From: Phycisphaeraceae bacterium
GTDB taxonomy: Bacteria > Planctomycetota > Phycisphaerae > Phycisphaerales > UBA1924
NCBI GenBank assembly: GCA_019636845.1
Contig: JAHBWV010000001.1
Span: 1,612,001 to 1,676,000, forward strand
Reading direction: 5' to 3'
Length of the DNA stretch: 64,000 nt
Below are positions 1 to 9,315 of this stretch, in pieces (the first letter of the stretch is position 1; the number at the start of each line of letters is the position of its first letter). The notes under the pieces were generated by a model. It ran no database searches, was not told where the DNA came from, and worked only from the letters and a program-made list of their open reading frames with translations. The translations under genes were made by a program, and so were the position numbers.

Positions 1-443
1 GTCGAGGCCTCGCCTCGCAGCGATGAGACGGCCGACCAGATCTCCTGGTCATCCAGAACCTCCCACGCCTCGGCGATCTCATCAAGCTCCGTGTGCGTGA
101 CGAGCGTGAACCTCATCCCGGAGTCCGCAGGAACATGCCGGTTACTGCTCATGCGAGCCGCCAACACCGATGCCACGACCAGCATCGCCGCAGCCAGCGA
201 TGCCGGCGCGAGCCAGCGCCGATGAAGCCGTAGAACCCGCCCGCTCCCCGGCTGTGCTCCATGCACGAGTCCAGGTCTATCCACTCCCGGTCTCGCCGCG
301 AGCGAAGCCGCCACAAGGCGGGCCTCGAATCCCGCATCGGCCCCGGACCGCATCCCGTCGCCGAGTGCATCCAGCATCTCATGCATCTCGCGCAGATCCG
401 CGGGCAACTCGCCAAACGTTGAATCATCGTGCGGCATTGTCAT
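1..443 (-). CDS. Putative anti-sigma factor, 3' end beyond the window
   Basis: The minus frame is open from an ATG at 443 to the window edge, 147 codons with no stop. The ATG overlaps the TGA of the sigma-factor gene as ATGA, which is typical of a translationally coupled sigma/anti-sigma pair. The first 70 residues are hydrophilic, one membrane segment lies at about residues 77-96 (motif AMLVVASVLAA), and a polar domain follows. I see no zinc-binding HxxxCxxC motif, so the anti-sigma role rests on position and topology only. A second ATG two codons downstream is an alternative start. Confidence 0.6.
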   Translation of the reverse strand, partial: MTMPHDDSTFGELPADLREMHEMLDALGDGMRSGADAGFEARLVAASLAARPGVDRPGLVHGAQPGSGRVLRLHRRWLAPASLAAAMLVVASVLAARMSSNRHVPADSGMRFTLVTHTELDEIAEAWEVLDDQEIWSAVSSLRGEAS

Positions 444-1051
444 GATTCGCCCTCGCTCTCTTCCTGATCCTCGATCACCGGCCCGAGCATCTCCCTGAGT
501 TTCCGCAGAGCCCTGTGGTGCCGAGCCAGAAGTGTCCCGACCGGCTCGTCCAGCAGTTCCGCCATCTCCTTGAACCCCATCCCCGCGTGGTGTCGCAACT
601 CAATAATCTCGCGGTCCGCATCCGACAGCCGCTCGATCGCGCCCCGAAGCGCGACCCGCTCCGCGTGCCCGGTCGGCCCGTCGTTGGACTCGAAACTCGG
701 CTCCGGAGAGCCATCCAACGCCACCGTCCCGCTCCGACGCTTCGCATGCCGGACCGCATCCCGGATCCGGTTCATCGCGATACGGAAAAGCCAGGGCTCA
801 AATCGGCCCTGCTCCGAGTACCCGCCCTCGCGGAGCTTGATGGCGATGGTCGCAAACACGGACTGAGCAATCTCCTCTGCGGCCTCATCGCCGCCGACCC
901 GGCTCCGGGCCAATGCAAAGACGCGCCGGCCGTACAGGGCGACGAGTTCTCGCCACGCGCCCTCCTCCCCCGTCGCCGCACGAGCGAGCGTCTGGGTCAG
1001 GTCTGGCGCGATTGTCCGGCCGTCATGGCTCTGCACCAACGCGGTCCTCAT
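440..1051 (-). CDS. ECF-type RNA polymerase sigma factor
   Basis: 203 aa from ATG 1051. Region 2 lies at about residues 33-105 (FEPWLFRIAMNRIRD) and region 4, a helix-turn-helix, at about 133-190 (ADREIIELRHHAG, then EPVGTLLARHHRALRKL). There is no region 3, as expected for ECF sigmas. It should direct RNA polymerase to a small regulon under control of the overlapping downstream gene. The frame is open to 1168, but ATG 1051 is preceded by GGAAGAA at a suitable distance and gives a normal N-terminus. The regulon cannot be told from sequence. Confidence 0.88.
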   Translation of the reverse strand: MRTALVQSHDGRTIAPDLTQTLARAATGEEGAWRELVALYGRRVFALARSRVGGDEAAEEIAQSVFATIAIKLREGGYSEQGRFEPWLFRIAMNRIRDAVRHAKRRSGTVALDGSPEPSFESNDGPTGHAERVALRGAIERLSDADREIIELRHHAGMGFKEMAELLDEPVGTLLARHHRALRKLREMLGPVIEDQEESEGES

Positions 1052-1389
1052 GGTTTCTTCCGGCAGGCATAACGCCACACCGAGCACGACATTGCACCAC
1101 ACGATATCGGACCTACGGACGATGCGCTCCGTCTGAGAAGATTCCTGACCCGCAGCCGGACATGCCATACCGAACCAAACCCTTCAGTACGGCCTCTCGC
1201 AGAATCCAAATCACGATGCCCGTGCCTTCCACGTGCCGGGTTCCTTTCCGGCGGACAACTTTGGTGGCACCGTGATTCAGGTGGAGCGATGCAAGCATGT
1301 CAGGCGAATCGCAACGAATGACACATCAGCATCCGCCCCGGGGTGGGACCTGGTGCGAGGGGTCAACTGGGCGTCACATAGATCCGGAT
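1052..1389. other. Intergenic, no gene seen
   Basis: This 338-base gap lies between the 5' end of the minus-strand sigma gene and the 3' end of the minus-strand nuclease gene. The only open frames are antisense or out-of-frame extensions with atypical composition. It presumably carries the sigma-operon promoter, but I cannot point to a convincing -35/-10 pair. Confidence 0.5.
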
Positions 1390-2235
1390 TCACTCCGCAA
1401 CGGGTTTGACCGGCTGCTCCGGCTCGAGGGCGTCGACGGGGAACATCCGATTGAGCTTGGTGGCCAGTCGCACACCTGCCATGGACAAGCGGTCCTCGAC
1501 CACCGGCAGTTTCTCATCCACATACGCAGCGGCCAGCGACTGGTCGGGCTGGTACTCGTTGTAGATCTCGTCCAAGACAAGGCGATACGACTCGTTCGCC
1601 CACCCCACCGGATCCATGACCTCGATGTACGCGTCGGCGTCCTGCGGCCGTATCTGGCCGTTCAGTTCGGCGGCGAATCCTCTCCAATCTGTGCGGGACC
1701 GCTGGATGATGCCGGAGTCCCATACGGCGTGCATGTTGGTCTGGCGGTTGAAGAACATGACGCGGAGATCATTGCCGCCTCGGTCCGAGGCGCGCCCGAC
1801 GTGCATGGGCTGGTGGATGTCGCCGACAAAGTGCGCAAAGAACCGCAGCGCCTCCAGACGCTTGTCGTCCGGCTCGGACCTGTTCCCGAGGATCTCGGCG
1901 AACTTCGCGATTCCCTGAGCCACGTCGCCATCGGTGCTGGCGATCAGCGGGTCGTATCCCGCGGCATCATCCGCAACGTTGATGTAGTGATACGGCGCGA
2001 GATGCCGGTATTGGGCCAGCCCCCGCGCCACCTCGTCCGGCCAGTACGACGCATCCCACAGCGTCGTCTGCTCGGTCGCCAGGAGACGATCGATCTCCGC
2101 CCTGGCGGCGGGTTCAAGACGCTGGTACGCGATCCATGCGACCACGTAATGGCCGTCCCGCCCCCATGCGTGAGCGGCCGACGCCCAGAGCATGGCCGCG
2201 AGACAGACAGTTGCCACCAGAAGACGCTTCAGCAC
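1390..2235 (-). CDS. Secreted S1/P1-type zinc nuclease
   Basis: 281 aa from a GTG at 2235, preceded by an AGAGG site. The predicted signal peptide is residues 1-23, ending in HA. In S1/P1 nucleases the mature N-terminal Trp is itself a zinc ligand, and here cleavage leaves Trp24 first. Other family ligands are visible: GHYVVAWIA (His29), WPDE (Asp67), HYINV (His83), HFVGDIHQPMHVG (His135, Asp139, His141, His145), DRGGND and MHAVWD (His169, Asp173). The enzyme should cleave single-stranded nucleic acid, and perhaps 3'-nucleotides, outside the cytoplasm. The frame continues upstream to 2460, but that would place 75 unrelated residues before the signal peptide. Confidence 0.93.
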   Translation of the reverse strand: MLKRLLVATVCLAAMLWASAAHAWGRDGHYVVAWIAYQRLEPAARAEIDRLLATEQTTLWDASYWPDEVARGLAQYRHLAPYHYINVADDAAGYDPLIASTDGDVAQGIAKFAEILGNRSEPDDKRLEALRFFAHFVGDIHQPMHVGRASDRGGNDLRVMFFNRQTNMHAVWDSGIIQRSRTDWRGFAAELNGQIRPQDADAYIEVMDPVGWANESYRLVLDEIYNEYQPDQSLAAAYVDEKLPVVEDRLSMAGVRLATKLNRMFPVDALEPEQPVKPVAE

Positions 2236-2419
2236 GCTGAACCCTCTTGCGACCGACCAAACCAGCAGGAGACACACGATAGCGGTCTTGGGGACACAGT
2301 GAGCCGCCGGCGATGTGAAGATCAACCCTGATCGCCGCCCTTGCCGGCATTGTCCGATCGTGGAATGGGCGGGGTGACTGTGCGGGTTTCGGGTATCATG
2401 CGGTAGAGGAGTCCATTGC

Positions 2420-2992
2420 ATGAAGATTCTGCTGGTTCTACTGCCATTGTTTCTGTTCATCGGCGTGCTGGCGTTGCTCGTTCAACTGCTGGAAGCCAAG
2501 AAGGTCATTCGAGCGAAGGATGCGGGCGAGGAAGCCGGTCCATCCGAGGGTCCGCTGCCGTATCGTCGGAAGGACGCCCCGGTGCTGAGCGAGGCCGAGC
2601 AGCGGTTCTTTGCGGTTATGGAGCAGGCCGTCGCACAGATCAGCGGCGGGAAGGGGCGAGTGTTCGCACAGATTCCGTTGTCGCGCGTCCTTGAGGCGAA
2701 GGCCGGGGATGCGAAGGAGAAGCAGCGGTGGCACAATAAGATCGATCGGAAGTCGGTCGATTTCGTGGTGGTCGATTCGGCGTTCAAGGTAAAGGCCGCG
2801 ATCGAACTCGATGACTCATCGCACGGACGCCAGAGTCGAAAGGAACGCGACGCATTCGTGGAGCGGGCCTGCCGCGACGCGGGCGTCGTGCTGGTTCGGT
2901 TTGCCGCGCGTGCAAGCTACGATGCGGGTGTCGTTGCTCACGAGTTGGAGAGAGCGATCGGCGGCACGAGCGCGGCGGTGGGGACGAGGTGA
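2420..2992 (+). CDS. Membrane-anchored DUF2726 protein
   Basis: 190 aa. An N-terminal membrane segment (residues 4-24) and a short charged linker precede a DUF2726-type domain at about 60-185. This domain has a restriction-endonuclease-like fold. The visible core is IPLSRVL, then KSVDFVVVD, AIELDDSSH and VLVRF, matching the D...(E)xD spacing of the fold. Catalysis has not been established for the family. It is divergently arranged with the nuclease gene and shares a 184-base intergenic region with it. Confidence 0.8.
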   Translation: MKILLVLLPLFLFIGVLALLVQLLEAKKVIRAKDAGEEAGPSEGPLPYRRKDAPVLSEAEQRFFAVMEQAVAQISGGKGRVFAQIPLSRVLEAKAGDAKEKQRWHNKIDRKSVDFVVVDSAFKVKAAIELDDSSHGRQSRKERDAFVERACRDAGVVLVRFAARASYDAGVVAHELERAIGGTSAAVGTR

Positions 2993-3197
2993 GCGCAGGC
3001 CGGCAGCAAAGGGAAGAGAGAGACGGGGCCTTCGGCCCACTCCACCAAGGAAGTCGCTACGCGGCGGGCTTTCCATGGGCTGCCTCACGCCCTCGGCGTT
3101 CGCCGCGCGCGTGGCTACACGCTTGCGTTCCTTGCGGGACGCTCAGCGAAGAGGGGGAGTAGGGAGTGACGGGCTGCACCGATCAGCCTTCGAAGGT

Positions 3198-4247
3198 TTA
3201 ACTGACGCTATCAGCGCAGAGTGCTTGAGCATCAATTCCCGCATGAAGGAGATCGGGGTCTTGACGAGCATGATCGATCGAGATTGCGTCGTCATCGAGT
3301 ATGCGCCATGAATCAGATAGTGTATCGGGAGCGAACGCTAATCGCAGATTGTGCTCCGCATCCGCGCGGTATCCCAGCCTGGCCAAGCAACATGCCAGTT
3401 GATAGTGTACAGTGCGACACGGTCGTAGCTTTGACAACATGGCTCTCGCAGTCGCGTAATCCCCGCGGCTCATCTTGCAAGAAGCCAAGAGAATCCTTGC
3501 GTCGGCCAGCGAGGGATCAAGTTTCAACGAGCGGTAGCAGTCTGTCTCCGCATCAATGATCTTCCCGAGCACGTGGCGAGCACGAGCTCTCTCTGCGTGA
3601 TACAGCGCGCGTAGGGAAGGCGCTGCCGATTGATCGCCAGTGATCATTTCGTCCATTCTCTGGACTTGATAGCGGGCGTCGTGATATGACCGTGATTGTG
3701 GGGTGATATGGGAGATAAAGTCTGTGGCGATGCGAATAATGAGTTCCGCGGTTTCGTGCAGACTGCGCACCGAATGCGGCATTCCATTTACTGAGCACAT
3801 CGAGTCAAACCGACGAGAAGTCGCGAAAGTGTGATCAAGGTGAGGATCTTCGTGTGCCGCCCCAGTCTGTTGTGACCATGCTAATATATTCTGCTCGTGA
3901 GTGATGTTCTGGTTGTCATCCATGTAACCGCGATCAAAGAACATGAAACCCATGGTCTGAATATACTTGCTAAGAGAAATAAGTCGGTCGTTGCATGGGT
4001 TCCATTCTCGTACCAGTACTATGGGCTCAGCACCAAAGGCACTCATCACATATTGGAGTAGTGGCGTGTTCTTGTGCTTTGAGATTGTAAGGATGCGTAG
4101 CTTGGCGGCAACTTCCCCATAATAATCAGCATTTCCATGTGTGAAAGCGAGGTCTGCGTATTGACGTAGTAGCCGAATGTGCATCTCGAGTGCTTGCACG
4201 AGGTCGAGAAGCCGTCTAGCTACACGGGGACGAGGGCTATTCACCAC
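3198..4247 (-). CDS. Hypothetical protein with C-terminal TPR-like repeats
   Basis: 349 aa from a GTG at 4247 that overlaps the stop of the mutase gene (4241-4243). An ATG at 4184 (MHIRLLRQ) is an equally good start. The N-terminal half is helical (HGNADYYGEVAAKLR) and not assigned to a family. About residues 215-310 contain TPR-like repeats (AETDCYRSLKLDPSLADAR, then ATARAMLSKL and ADAEHNLRLAF). Base composition is clearly AT-richer than both neighbours and similar to the immunity genes of the RHS array, which suggests acquisition by transfer. Function unknown. Confidence 0.7.
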   Translation of the reverse strand: MVNSPRPRVARRLLDLVQALEMHIRLLRQYADLAFTHGNADYYGEVAAKLRILTISKHKNTPLLQYVMSAFGAEPIVLVREWNPCNDRLISLSKYIQTMGFMFFDRGYMDDNQNITHEQNILAWSQQTGAAHEDPHLDHTFATSRRFDSMCSVNGMPHSVRSLHETAELIIRIATDFISHITPQSRSYHDARYQVQRMDEMITGDQSAAPSLRALYHAERARARHVLGKIIDAETDCYRSLKLDPSLADARILLASCKMSRGDYATARAMLSKLRPCRTVHYQLACCLARLGYRADAEHNLRLAFAPDTLSDSWRILDDDAISIDHARQDPDLLHAGIDAQALCADSVS

Positions 4248-6079
4248 TCCGGCCCACCACCATATCGCCCGTACATATCCGCCATCGCCTGCACCATCTC
4301 GCCCAGCGTGCAGTTCGCCAGCGCACCGTCGATCAACGCGGGCATCACGTTCGTCTCGTGCAGGTTGCCGCCCGCCGATTCGCCCGCCTTCCCGATCCCC
4401 GGCAGGTCATTCACCAGTGTGTAGGGCTTCCCGACGCACGCCTGCCGAATGTTCTCGAGCGCACGCTCCACGTGCGCCGCATTCCGCTTGGCCTTGAAAC
4501 GCTTCAGGCGCTCGACCTGCTCCGTCTCCACCGAGTCCGGAATCACCAGGATGTCGATCGGCCGCTTCTCATCCTTATCGACGTACTCGTTGACACCGAC
4601 GATGATCCGATCCCCCGCCTCGCACTCCTCGCTGAACCGGTACGACGCCTCCGCGATCTGACGCCGGAAGTACCCCTTGTTGATCCCCGCAATGGCCGCG
4701 CGGCCGAAGGTCTTGCGAGCCGTGTACGCCGCGTGCTGCTCCAGCGTCGCACCCGCACCCGTTGCGCCCTTGGCATGCCAATCCGCGTACGTCCCCATCG
4801 AGTCGATCTCGTGGATGTAATCGAGCGCATCCGCCTCCATCTTGTCCGTCAGCGCCTCGATGAACCACGAGCCACCCAGCGGGTCCGTCACCCGTGTCAC
4901 GCCCGTCTCATGCGCCAGGATCTGCTGCGTGCGCAGCGCGACCGTCACGGCCTGCTCGGTCGGCAATCCCAGCGTCTCATCCATCGAATCCGTATGCAGC
5001 GACTGGCATCCGCCCAGCACCGCCGCCATCGCCTGGTACGCCACCCGCACGATGTTGTTGAGCGGCTGCTGCTCCGTTAGCGAGCACCCCGCCGTCTGCA
5101 CGTGCGTTTTCATGAACCACGAACGCTCGGTCTTCGCGCCGTACCTGTTCTTCATCACCCGCGCCCAGATCCGACGCGCCGCCCGCAGCTTGCAGAGCTC
5201 CTCGAAGAACTCGTTGTGCGAGTTGAAGAAGAACGACAGCCGCGGGGCGAAGTCGTCGATGTCCAGCCCTCGCTCCATGCACGCCTCGACATACTCCATG
5301 CCGTCCCGCAGCGTGAACGCCAGCTCCTGCGTCGCCGTGCTCCCCGCCTCGCGGATGTGGTAACCGGAGATCGAGACCGAGTTCCACTTCGGCACGTGAC
5401 GCGACTGGAACTCGATCGTGTCCACGACCAGCTTGACCGACGGCTCCGGCGGGTAGATGAACTCGTTCTGGGAGTGAAACTCCTTCAGGATGTCATTCTG
5501 GAGCGTGCCGCCCAGCGACGACCACGAGATCCCGCGCTGCAGCGCGTGCGCGAGGTACATCGCCCAGATCACCGCCGCCGGCCCGTTGATCGTCTGGCTC
5601 ACCGTCACCTGATCGATCGGAATATCCGCGTACAGCCGGTGCATGTCCTCGATCGTGTCGATCGCGACGCCGCACTTCCCCACCTCGCCGATGCACAACT
5701 GGTCGTCCGAGTCACGCCCCATCAGCGTCGGCAGATCGAACGCCGTCGAGAGCCCCGTGTTGGCCTTCGTGGAGGTCTTCGCCTGCGCCAGCAGATACTT
5801 GAAACGCCGGTTGGTGTCGTCCGCCGAACCAAAGCCCGCGAACTGGCGCATGGTCCACAGCCGCGTGCGGTACCCCTGCGGGAACAGCCCTCGGGTGTAC
5901 GGGAACTCACCCGGAGCCGCGATGTCCCGCGGGATCTGCTTCAGCGACTCGGGCGGGGAGTCCGGGCCATACGCCGGTTGCACCACGATCCCGCTGATCG
6001 TCACTGCATGGGGATCGATCGCAGGTGCCATCGAGGAGTCATGGGGCTTTGCATGAAGTCGCGTCTCGGAACTGGACAT
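4241..6079 (-). CDS. Acyl-CoA mutase large subunit, isobutyryl-CoA mutase-like
   Basis: 612 aa covering the substrate-binding TIM barrel of coenzyme B12-dependent acyl-CoA mutases (PYTRGLF, GRDSDD, GEVGKCGVAIDT, SISGYHIREAG, RLSFFFNSHNEF). The B12-binding DxHxxG domain is absent, so a separate small subunit is needed and it is not in the window. By alignment with Propionibacterium methylmalonyl-CoA mutase from memory, the substrate-determining Tyr89 is Phe80 here (TMRQFAGF) and Arg207 is Gln204 (FHSQNEF). That is the isobutyryl-CoA mutase pair. It therefore probably isomerises isobutyryl-CoA and n-butyryl-CoA or a related acyl-CoA, although generic annotation would be methylmalonyl-CoA mutase. 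Confidence 0.9.
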   Translation of the reverse strand: MSSSETRLHAKPHDSSMAPAIDPHAVTISGIVVQPAYGPDSPPESLKQIPRDIAAPGEFPYTRGLFPQGYRTRLWTMRQFAGFGSADDTNRRFKYLLAQAKTSTKANTGLSTAFDLPTLMGRDSDDQLCIGEVGKCGVAIDTIEDMHRLYADIPIDQVTVSQTINGPAAVIWAMYLAHALQRGISWSSLGGTLQNDILKEFHSQNEFIYPPEPSVKLVVDTIEFQSRHVPKWNSVSISGYHIREAGSTATQELAFTLRDGMEYVEACMERGLDIDDFAPRLSFFFNSHNEFFEELCKLRAARRIWARVMKNRYGAKTERSWFMKTHVQTAGCSLTEQQPLNNIVRVAYQAMAAVLGGCQSLHTDSMDETLGLPTEQAVTVALRTQQILAHETGVTRVTDPLGGSWFIEALTDKMEADALDYIHEIDSMGTYADWHAKGATGAGATLEQHAAYTARKTFGRAAIAGINKGYFRRQIAEASYRFSEECEAGDRIIVGVNEYVDKDEKRPIDILVIPDSVETEQVERLKRFKAKRNAAHVERALENIRQACVGKPYTLVNDLPGIGKAGESAGGNLHETNVMPALIDGALANCTLGEMVQAMADMYGRYGGGPEW

Positions 6080-6327
6080 TTGGTGCGGCTCCTCGGAGAG
6101 AGAGCCCCGCGAATGGCGGGGGCGGACGATTCAAAGCACTGCTACCACTGAATCTAGCGTATTCCGATTGCCCGAGCCAGTCTTTGTCAGGGGGGGCATG
6201 GCTTCAGGCAATACCAGCCGCGCCGAATCGTTAAAGTGTGCGCCGCGGCAACGTCCCCGCCAGTGGGCGTTTCGCATCGTGTCCGGTCTCGCCCCTTTCG
6301 CACAATTCGCACAAAGAGGAGTCAAAC

Positions 6328-6864
6328 GTGTCAAAGCGAGTTCCAGCCATGGCGGTTGCGGGTGCCGTCGTTCTCGTCGCATGTTCCACCGTGCTCGGCT
6401 TCCAGCCCGAGCGTCCCGCGAATCAGGGGCAGAATCAGGCCCAGCCCGGCGAACGAGGGGCGCGTGGCCCGGGAGGCCCCAGTGGGCGGGGCCCCGGCAT
6501 GCAGTTCCCAACGTCGCAGGCCATGAACATCATGAACCGCTCGCTGCGTCAACTTTCCGGACAGGTGCAGGACGCGACCAAACGCGAAGAGAACCTTCGC
6601 CTGATCAACGCCATGCAGCAGGGGTGCGTCGCTGCAAAGGCCCAGCCCGCCCCCGATGATGCCCTGGCAAGGGGCGCGGACGAGGCCGAACGCGCCAAGA
6701 TCGCCGATCGCTACCACCGCTCTCTCCTCGCGGCCATGGAACTCATGCTCGAAACCGAGGAATCAATCCTCGACGGCAAGCTCGATGATGCCGTGAACAA
6801 GCTGCGCGAGATCGCCGCCCTCCGCGACAAGATGCACGTCGAGATGGGCATCAAGGACGAGTGA
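6328..6864 (+). CDS. Secreted cytochrome b562-like protein
   Basis: 178 aa from GTG 6328, with AGAGGAG seven bases upstream. A signal peptide spans residues 1-24, a Gly/Pro/Gln-rich linker follows to about 58, and then a four-helix region. It resembles soluble cytochrome b562: a Met near the start of helix 1 (MNIMNRSLRQL) and a His near the end of helix 4 (LRDKMHVEMG, His170) sit where the haem ligands are in E. coli b562. Haem binding is an inference, since many family members lack haem. The frame is open to 6238, but the Shine-Dalgarno and signal peptide fix the start at 6328. Confidence 0.72.
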   Translation: MSKRVPAMAVAGAVVLVACSTVLGFQPERPANQGQNQAQPGERGARGPGGPSGRGPGMQFPTSQAMNIMNRSLRQLSGQVQDATKREENLRLINAMQQGCVAAKAQPAPDDALARGADEAERAKIADRYHRSLLAAMELMLETEESILDGKLDDAVNKLREIAALRDKMHVEMGIKDE

Positions 6865-6893
6865 GGTACAGGGCCGCTCCGCACAGAATGACA

Positions 6894-6925
6894 GGGGCTC
6901 CCGATCGTCCTTGATCGGGAGCCCC
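6894..6925. terminator. Strong hairpin between converging genes
   Basis: A perfect 13-bp stem (GGGGCTCCCGATC and its complement) with a 6-base loop lies between two convergent genes. The plus side is followed by a T/C-rich run rather than a pure T tract. It probably works in both directions. Confidence 0.8.
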
Positions 6926-6968
6926 GTTCTCGTTCTCGCCTCCGGCGATGGCTGGTACGTCCTGCCTG

Positions 6969-8924
6969 TCAGAGCTTGAAACTCCCGATCAGCGACGTCA
7001 GGTGCTCGGCCTGCTGACGCAACTGGCTCGCGGCCTGTGCCGATTGCTGAGCACCCTGGGCCGCCTCGTTGGTGACCGCGTTGATCTGCTCGACCGAGCG
7101 GGCGATCTGCTCCGCTGCCGCCGCCTGCTCCGTGGCCGCCGCCGCGATCGAGGTCACCATGGTGCCCACAGTGCCGCTGCCGTCCACGATCCGACCCAGC
7201 GCGCTGCCCGCCGCGTTCGCGAGCTCGACGCCCTTTGTCACACGGCTGGAACCGGACTCGATGAGCTGCACCGCAGAAGACGTGTTCTCTTGGATGTCAC
7301 GGATCGACGCCGCGACCTCCTCCGTCGCCCGAGTCGTGCGCTCCGAGAGCTTCCGAACCTCGTCGGCAACCACGGCAAAGCCGCGCCCGTGCTCACCCGC
7401 TCTTGCCGCCTCGATCGCCGCATTGAGCGCGAGCAGGTTCGTCTGGTCCGCGATGTCATTGATGACGTCGATGATCCTGCCGATCTCCTCGGACTTCTGA
7501 CCAAGCGTGTTCACAGCAGATGCAGATGTTCCGACCTCCTCCGCAATCCGTTTCATCTCTGTCACGGTGTCCGACACCACAGTCCCGCCCTCGCGGGCAT
7601 CCCGCTTCGCATCCGACGCCGCAGACGCCGCGCCCTCAGACTTCTTCGCAACGTCCGCGACCGTGGCCGACAACTCCTCGACCGCGGCGGAGACCTGGTG
7701 CGCTTGCTTGCTCTGAAGCTGCAATCCCGTCGCGGTCTCCTCGGCGGCCGCCGCGATCTCCGCCGACGCAGAGTTGACGATGTGCGTCGTCTCGGCGACA
7801 CGCTTCATGACATTGTGGATCCGCTCGACGAACTGATTGAACCAGCTCGACAACTCCCCGAACTCGTCGCTGCGAGCGAGATCAATGCGACGGGTGAGAT
7901 CCCCCTCGCCCTGCGCGATGTCCTTCAGTCGATCGATCACAGTCCGCACCGGGACCGTGATGCTACGGGTGATCACAATCGCCGACGCGATGCCGAAGCC
8001 GATGGCCACAATCGCGATGATCAACGTATTCAGACTCGAACGATTCAGGGATCCAATCGACGCCACCGACACATCCTCCGCCTGCTTCGTCACCATAGCG
8101 GCCAATGCGTTGCACGTGTCGCTCATCCGGGATGCGAGAGGATCAAGCGTCTCACGCCGGATCGACTCGATCTGCTCGCTCAGGGAATACACCTCCTGTG
8201 CCGCGGCCCAGTACTGCTCAAACTGCTCCGCGCCAACCTTGAAGCGTGCGCCATACTCCGTCGGCGACTTCGCGGCCGTCTCCTTCAGCAACGCGATGCA
8301 CTTCTCCGCGGCATTGATCGCTCCCGTGAAGTCCTCCGGGTTCTTCGAGATCAAGTACCGCTGAACACGCACTCGCGTGCGATTCATCTCAAGCACACCC
8401 TCAAACCCGCCAACCACAACGTCATTGTGTCCCGCCTTCGACGCCGCCACCGCCGGCTCGTAGAACTCGGCCGCGGCACGCAGGCCGATCGGGTCCATCG
8501 TCTGGCTGTAAACCGAGAGCATCCTCTCGCGTAGCTCGGCAAGACGGGCGAATGTCTTCGAGTACTCCCTCGCCCCGTCCTTCACCTCGCGAACCTTCCC
8601 GAGAGACTCAGGATGCTCAAACGTCTTCTCGGCATGTTCCAGGGCCTCAAACGCCTCGCGCTCACGCTCCATGTAGAGATCCTTCCGGCGCTGGCTCGAG
8701 TCCAGGAGATAGGCGATCGCGTTCGCACGCAGACGATTCACGGCGATGCCAAGCTCTCCACTCTCATTGACATCAAACGCAAGACCTGAAAGTGATTGCG
8801 CCGTCTCTTTCGCGTTCGATGCCTGGTAGAGCGCGACGCCGCTCAGCGTCGCCATGAAGACAAGTGCGGCCCCGAATCCAATGGCGAGCTTCGTTCGCAC
8901 GCGAAGTGAGTTGAGCAGCTTCAT
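6969..8924 (-). CDS. Methyl-accepting chemotaxis protein
   Basis: 651 aa from ATG 8924. AGGAG lies 6 bases upstream; an ATG two codons earlier would abut the site. The order is TM1 (12-33), a periplasmic helical sensor domain of about 265 residues, TM2 (299-320), HAMP (321-372) and a cytoplasmic signalling domain (about 380-645). The hairpin tip is near-canonical ([20 protein letters not shown], then [16 protein letters not shown]). There is no CheR/CheB-docking pentapeptide at the C-terminus. It should signal to CheA/CheW from a helical-bundle ligand domain. No chemotaxis genes are adjacent. Confidence 0.95.
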   Translation of the reverse strand: MKLLNSLRVRTKLAIGFGAALVFMATLSGVALYQASNAKETAQSLSGLAFDVNESGELGIAVNRLRANAIAYLLDSSQRRKDLYMEREREAFEALEHAEKTFEHPESLGKVREVKDGAREYSKTFARLAELRERMLSVYSQTMDPIGLRAAAEFYEPAVAASKAGHNDVVVGGFEGVLEMNRTRVRVQRYLISKNPEDFTGAINAAEKCIALLKETAAKSPTEYGARFKVGAEQFEQYWAAAQEVYSLSEQIESIRRETLDPLASRMSDTCNALAAMVTKQAEDVSVASIGSLNRSSLNTLIIAIVAIGFGIASAIVITRSITVPVRTVIDRLKDIAQGEGDLTRRIDLARSDEFGELSSWFNQFVERIHNVMKRVAETTHIVNSASAEIAAAAEETATGLQLQSKQAHQVSAAVEELSATVADVAKKSEGAASAASDAKRDAREGGTVVSDTVTEMKRIAEEVGTSASAVNTLGQKSEEIGRIIDVINDIADQTNLLALNAAIEAARAGEHGRGFAVVADEVRKLSERTTRATEEVAASIRDIQENTSSAVQLIESGSSRVTKGVELANAAGSALGRIVDGSGTVGTMVTSIAAAATEQAAAAEQIARSVEQINAVTNEAAQGAQQSAQAASQLRQQAEHLTSLIGSFKL

Positions 8925-9315
8925 CGTCATCTCCTGTGTGCCCGACAGACTCGCCGGGGACGCAAGAGATCGACACATGCGCGACCCTGATTCGTCAAGG
9001 CAAGGTGCGCACTTCCACCCATATCGCTGGCTACGAGCGGGCCCGCTCCCCAGGAAGCGCGGTGCAGCGAAGGTCCGATCTTCCCAACCCGCGTGCCAGA
9101 AACAGGGCAGCCATGTCGTGAATTTACGGCTCCGACGCGATCAGACTTCGATGCTCTTTCAAACGTCCGTGAATCCGCTCCATGTGCTGCTGCGATAGCG
9201 AGGGCATGCCGCGAGGAGTTCGCGGCGTACCCCTGAGTCATAGCCCGTCGGGCTCAGTTCTGAGCCATGTTGTGCCTCGTGCACACGCGGGACGCACCAC
9301 GCAAAGGAGTCACTC
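8925..9315. other. Divergent intergenic region with alternative hairpins
   Basis: 391 bases separate the chemoreceptor start from the fasciclin gene. No convincing gene is present. Two overlapping hairpins that cannot form together lie at 9242-9254 (AGCCC-gtc-GGGCT) and 9251-9266 (GGCTCA-gttc-TGAGCC), about 50-75 bases before the fasciclin start. Promoters for both genes should lie here but I cannot place them. Confidence 0.4.

Noticed and set aside
1297-2331. A 344-residue plus-strand open frame
   Set aside because: Antisense to the S1/P1 nuclease, whose zinc ligands are all present on the minus strand.
6948-8534. A 528-residue plus-strand open frame
   Set aside because: Antisense to the chemoreceptor gene, low-complexity Arg/Leu composition.
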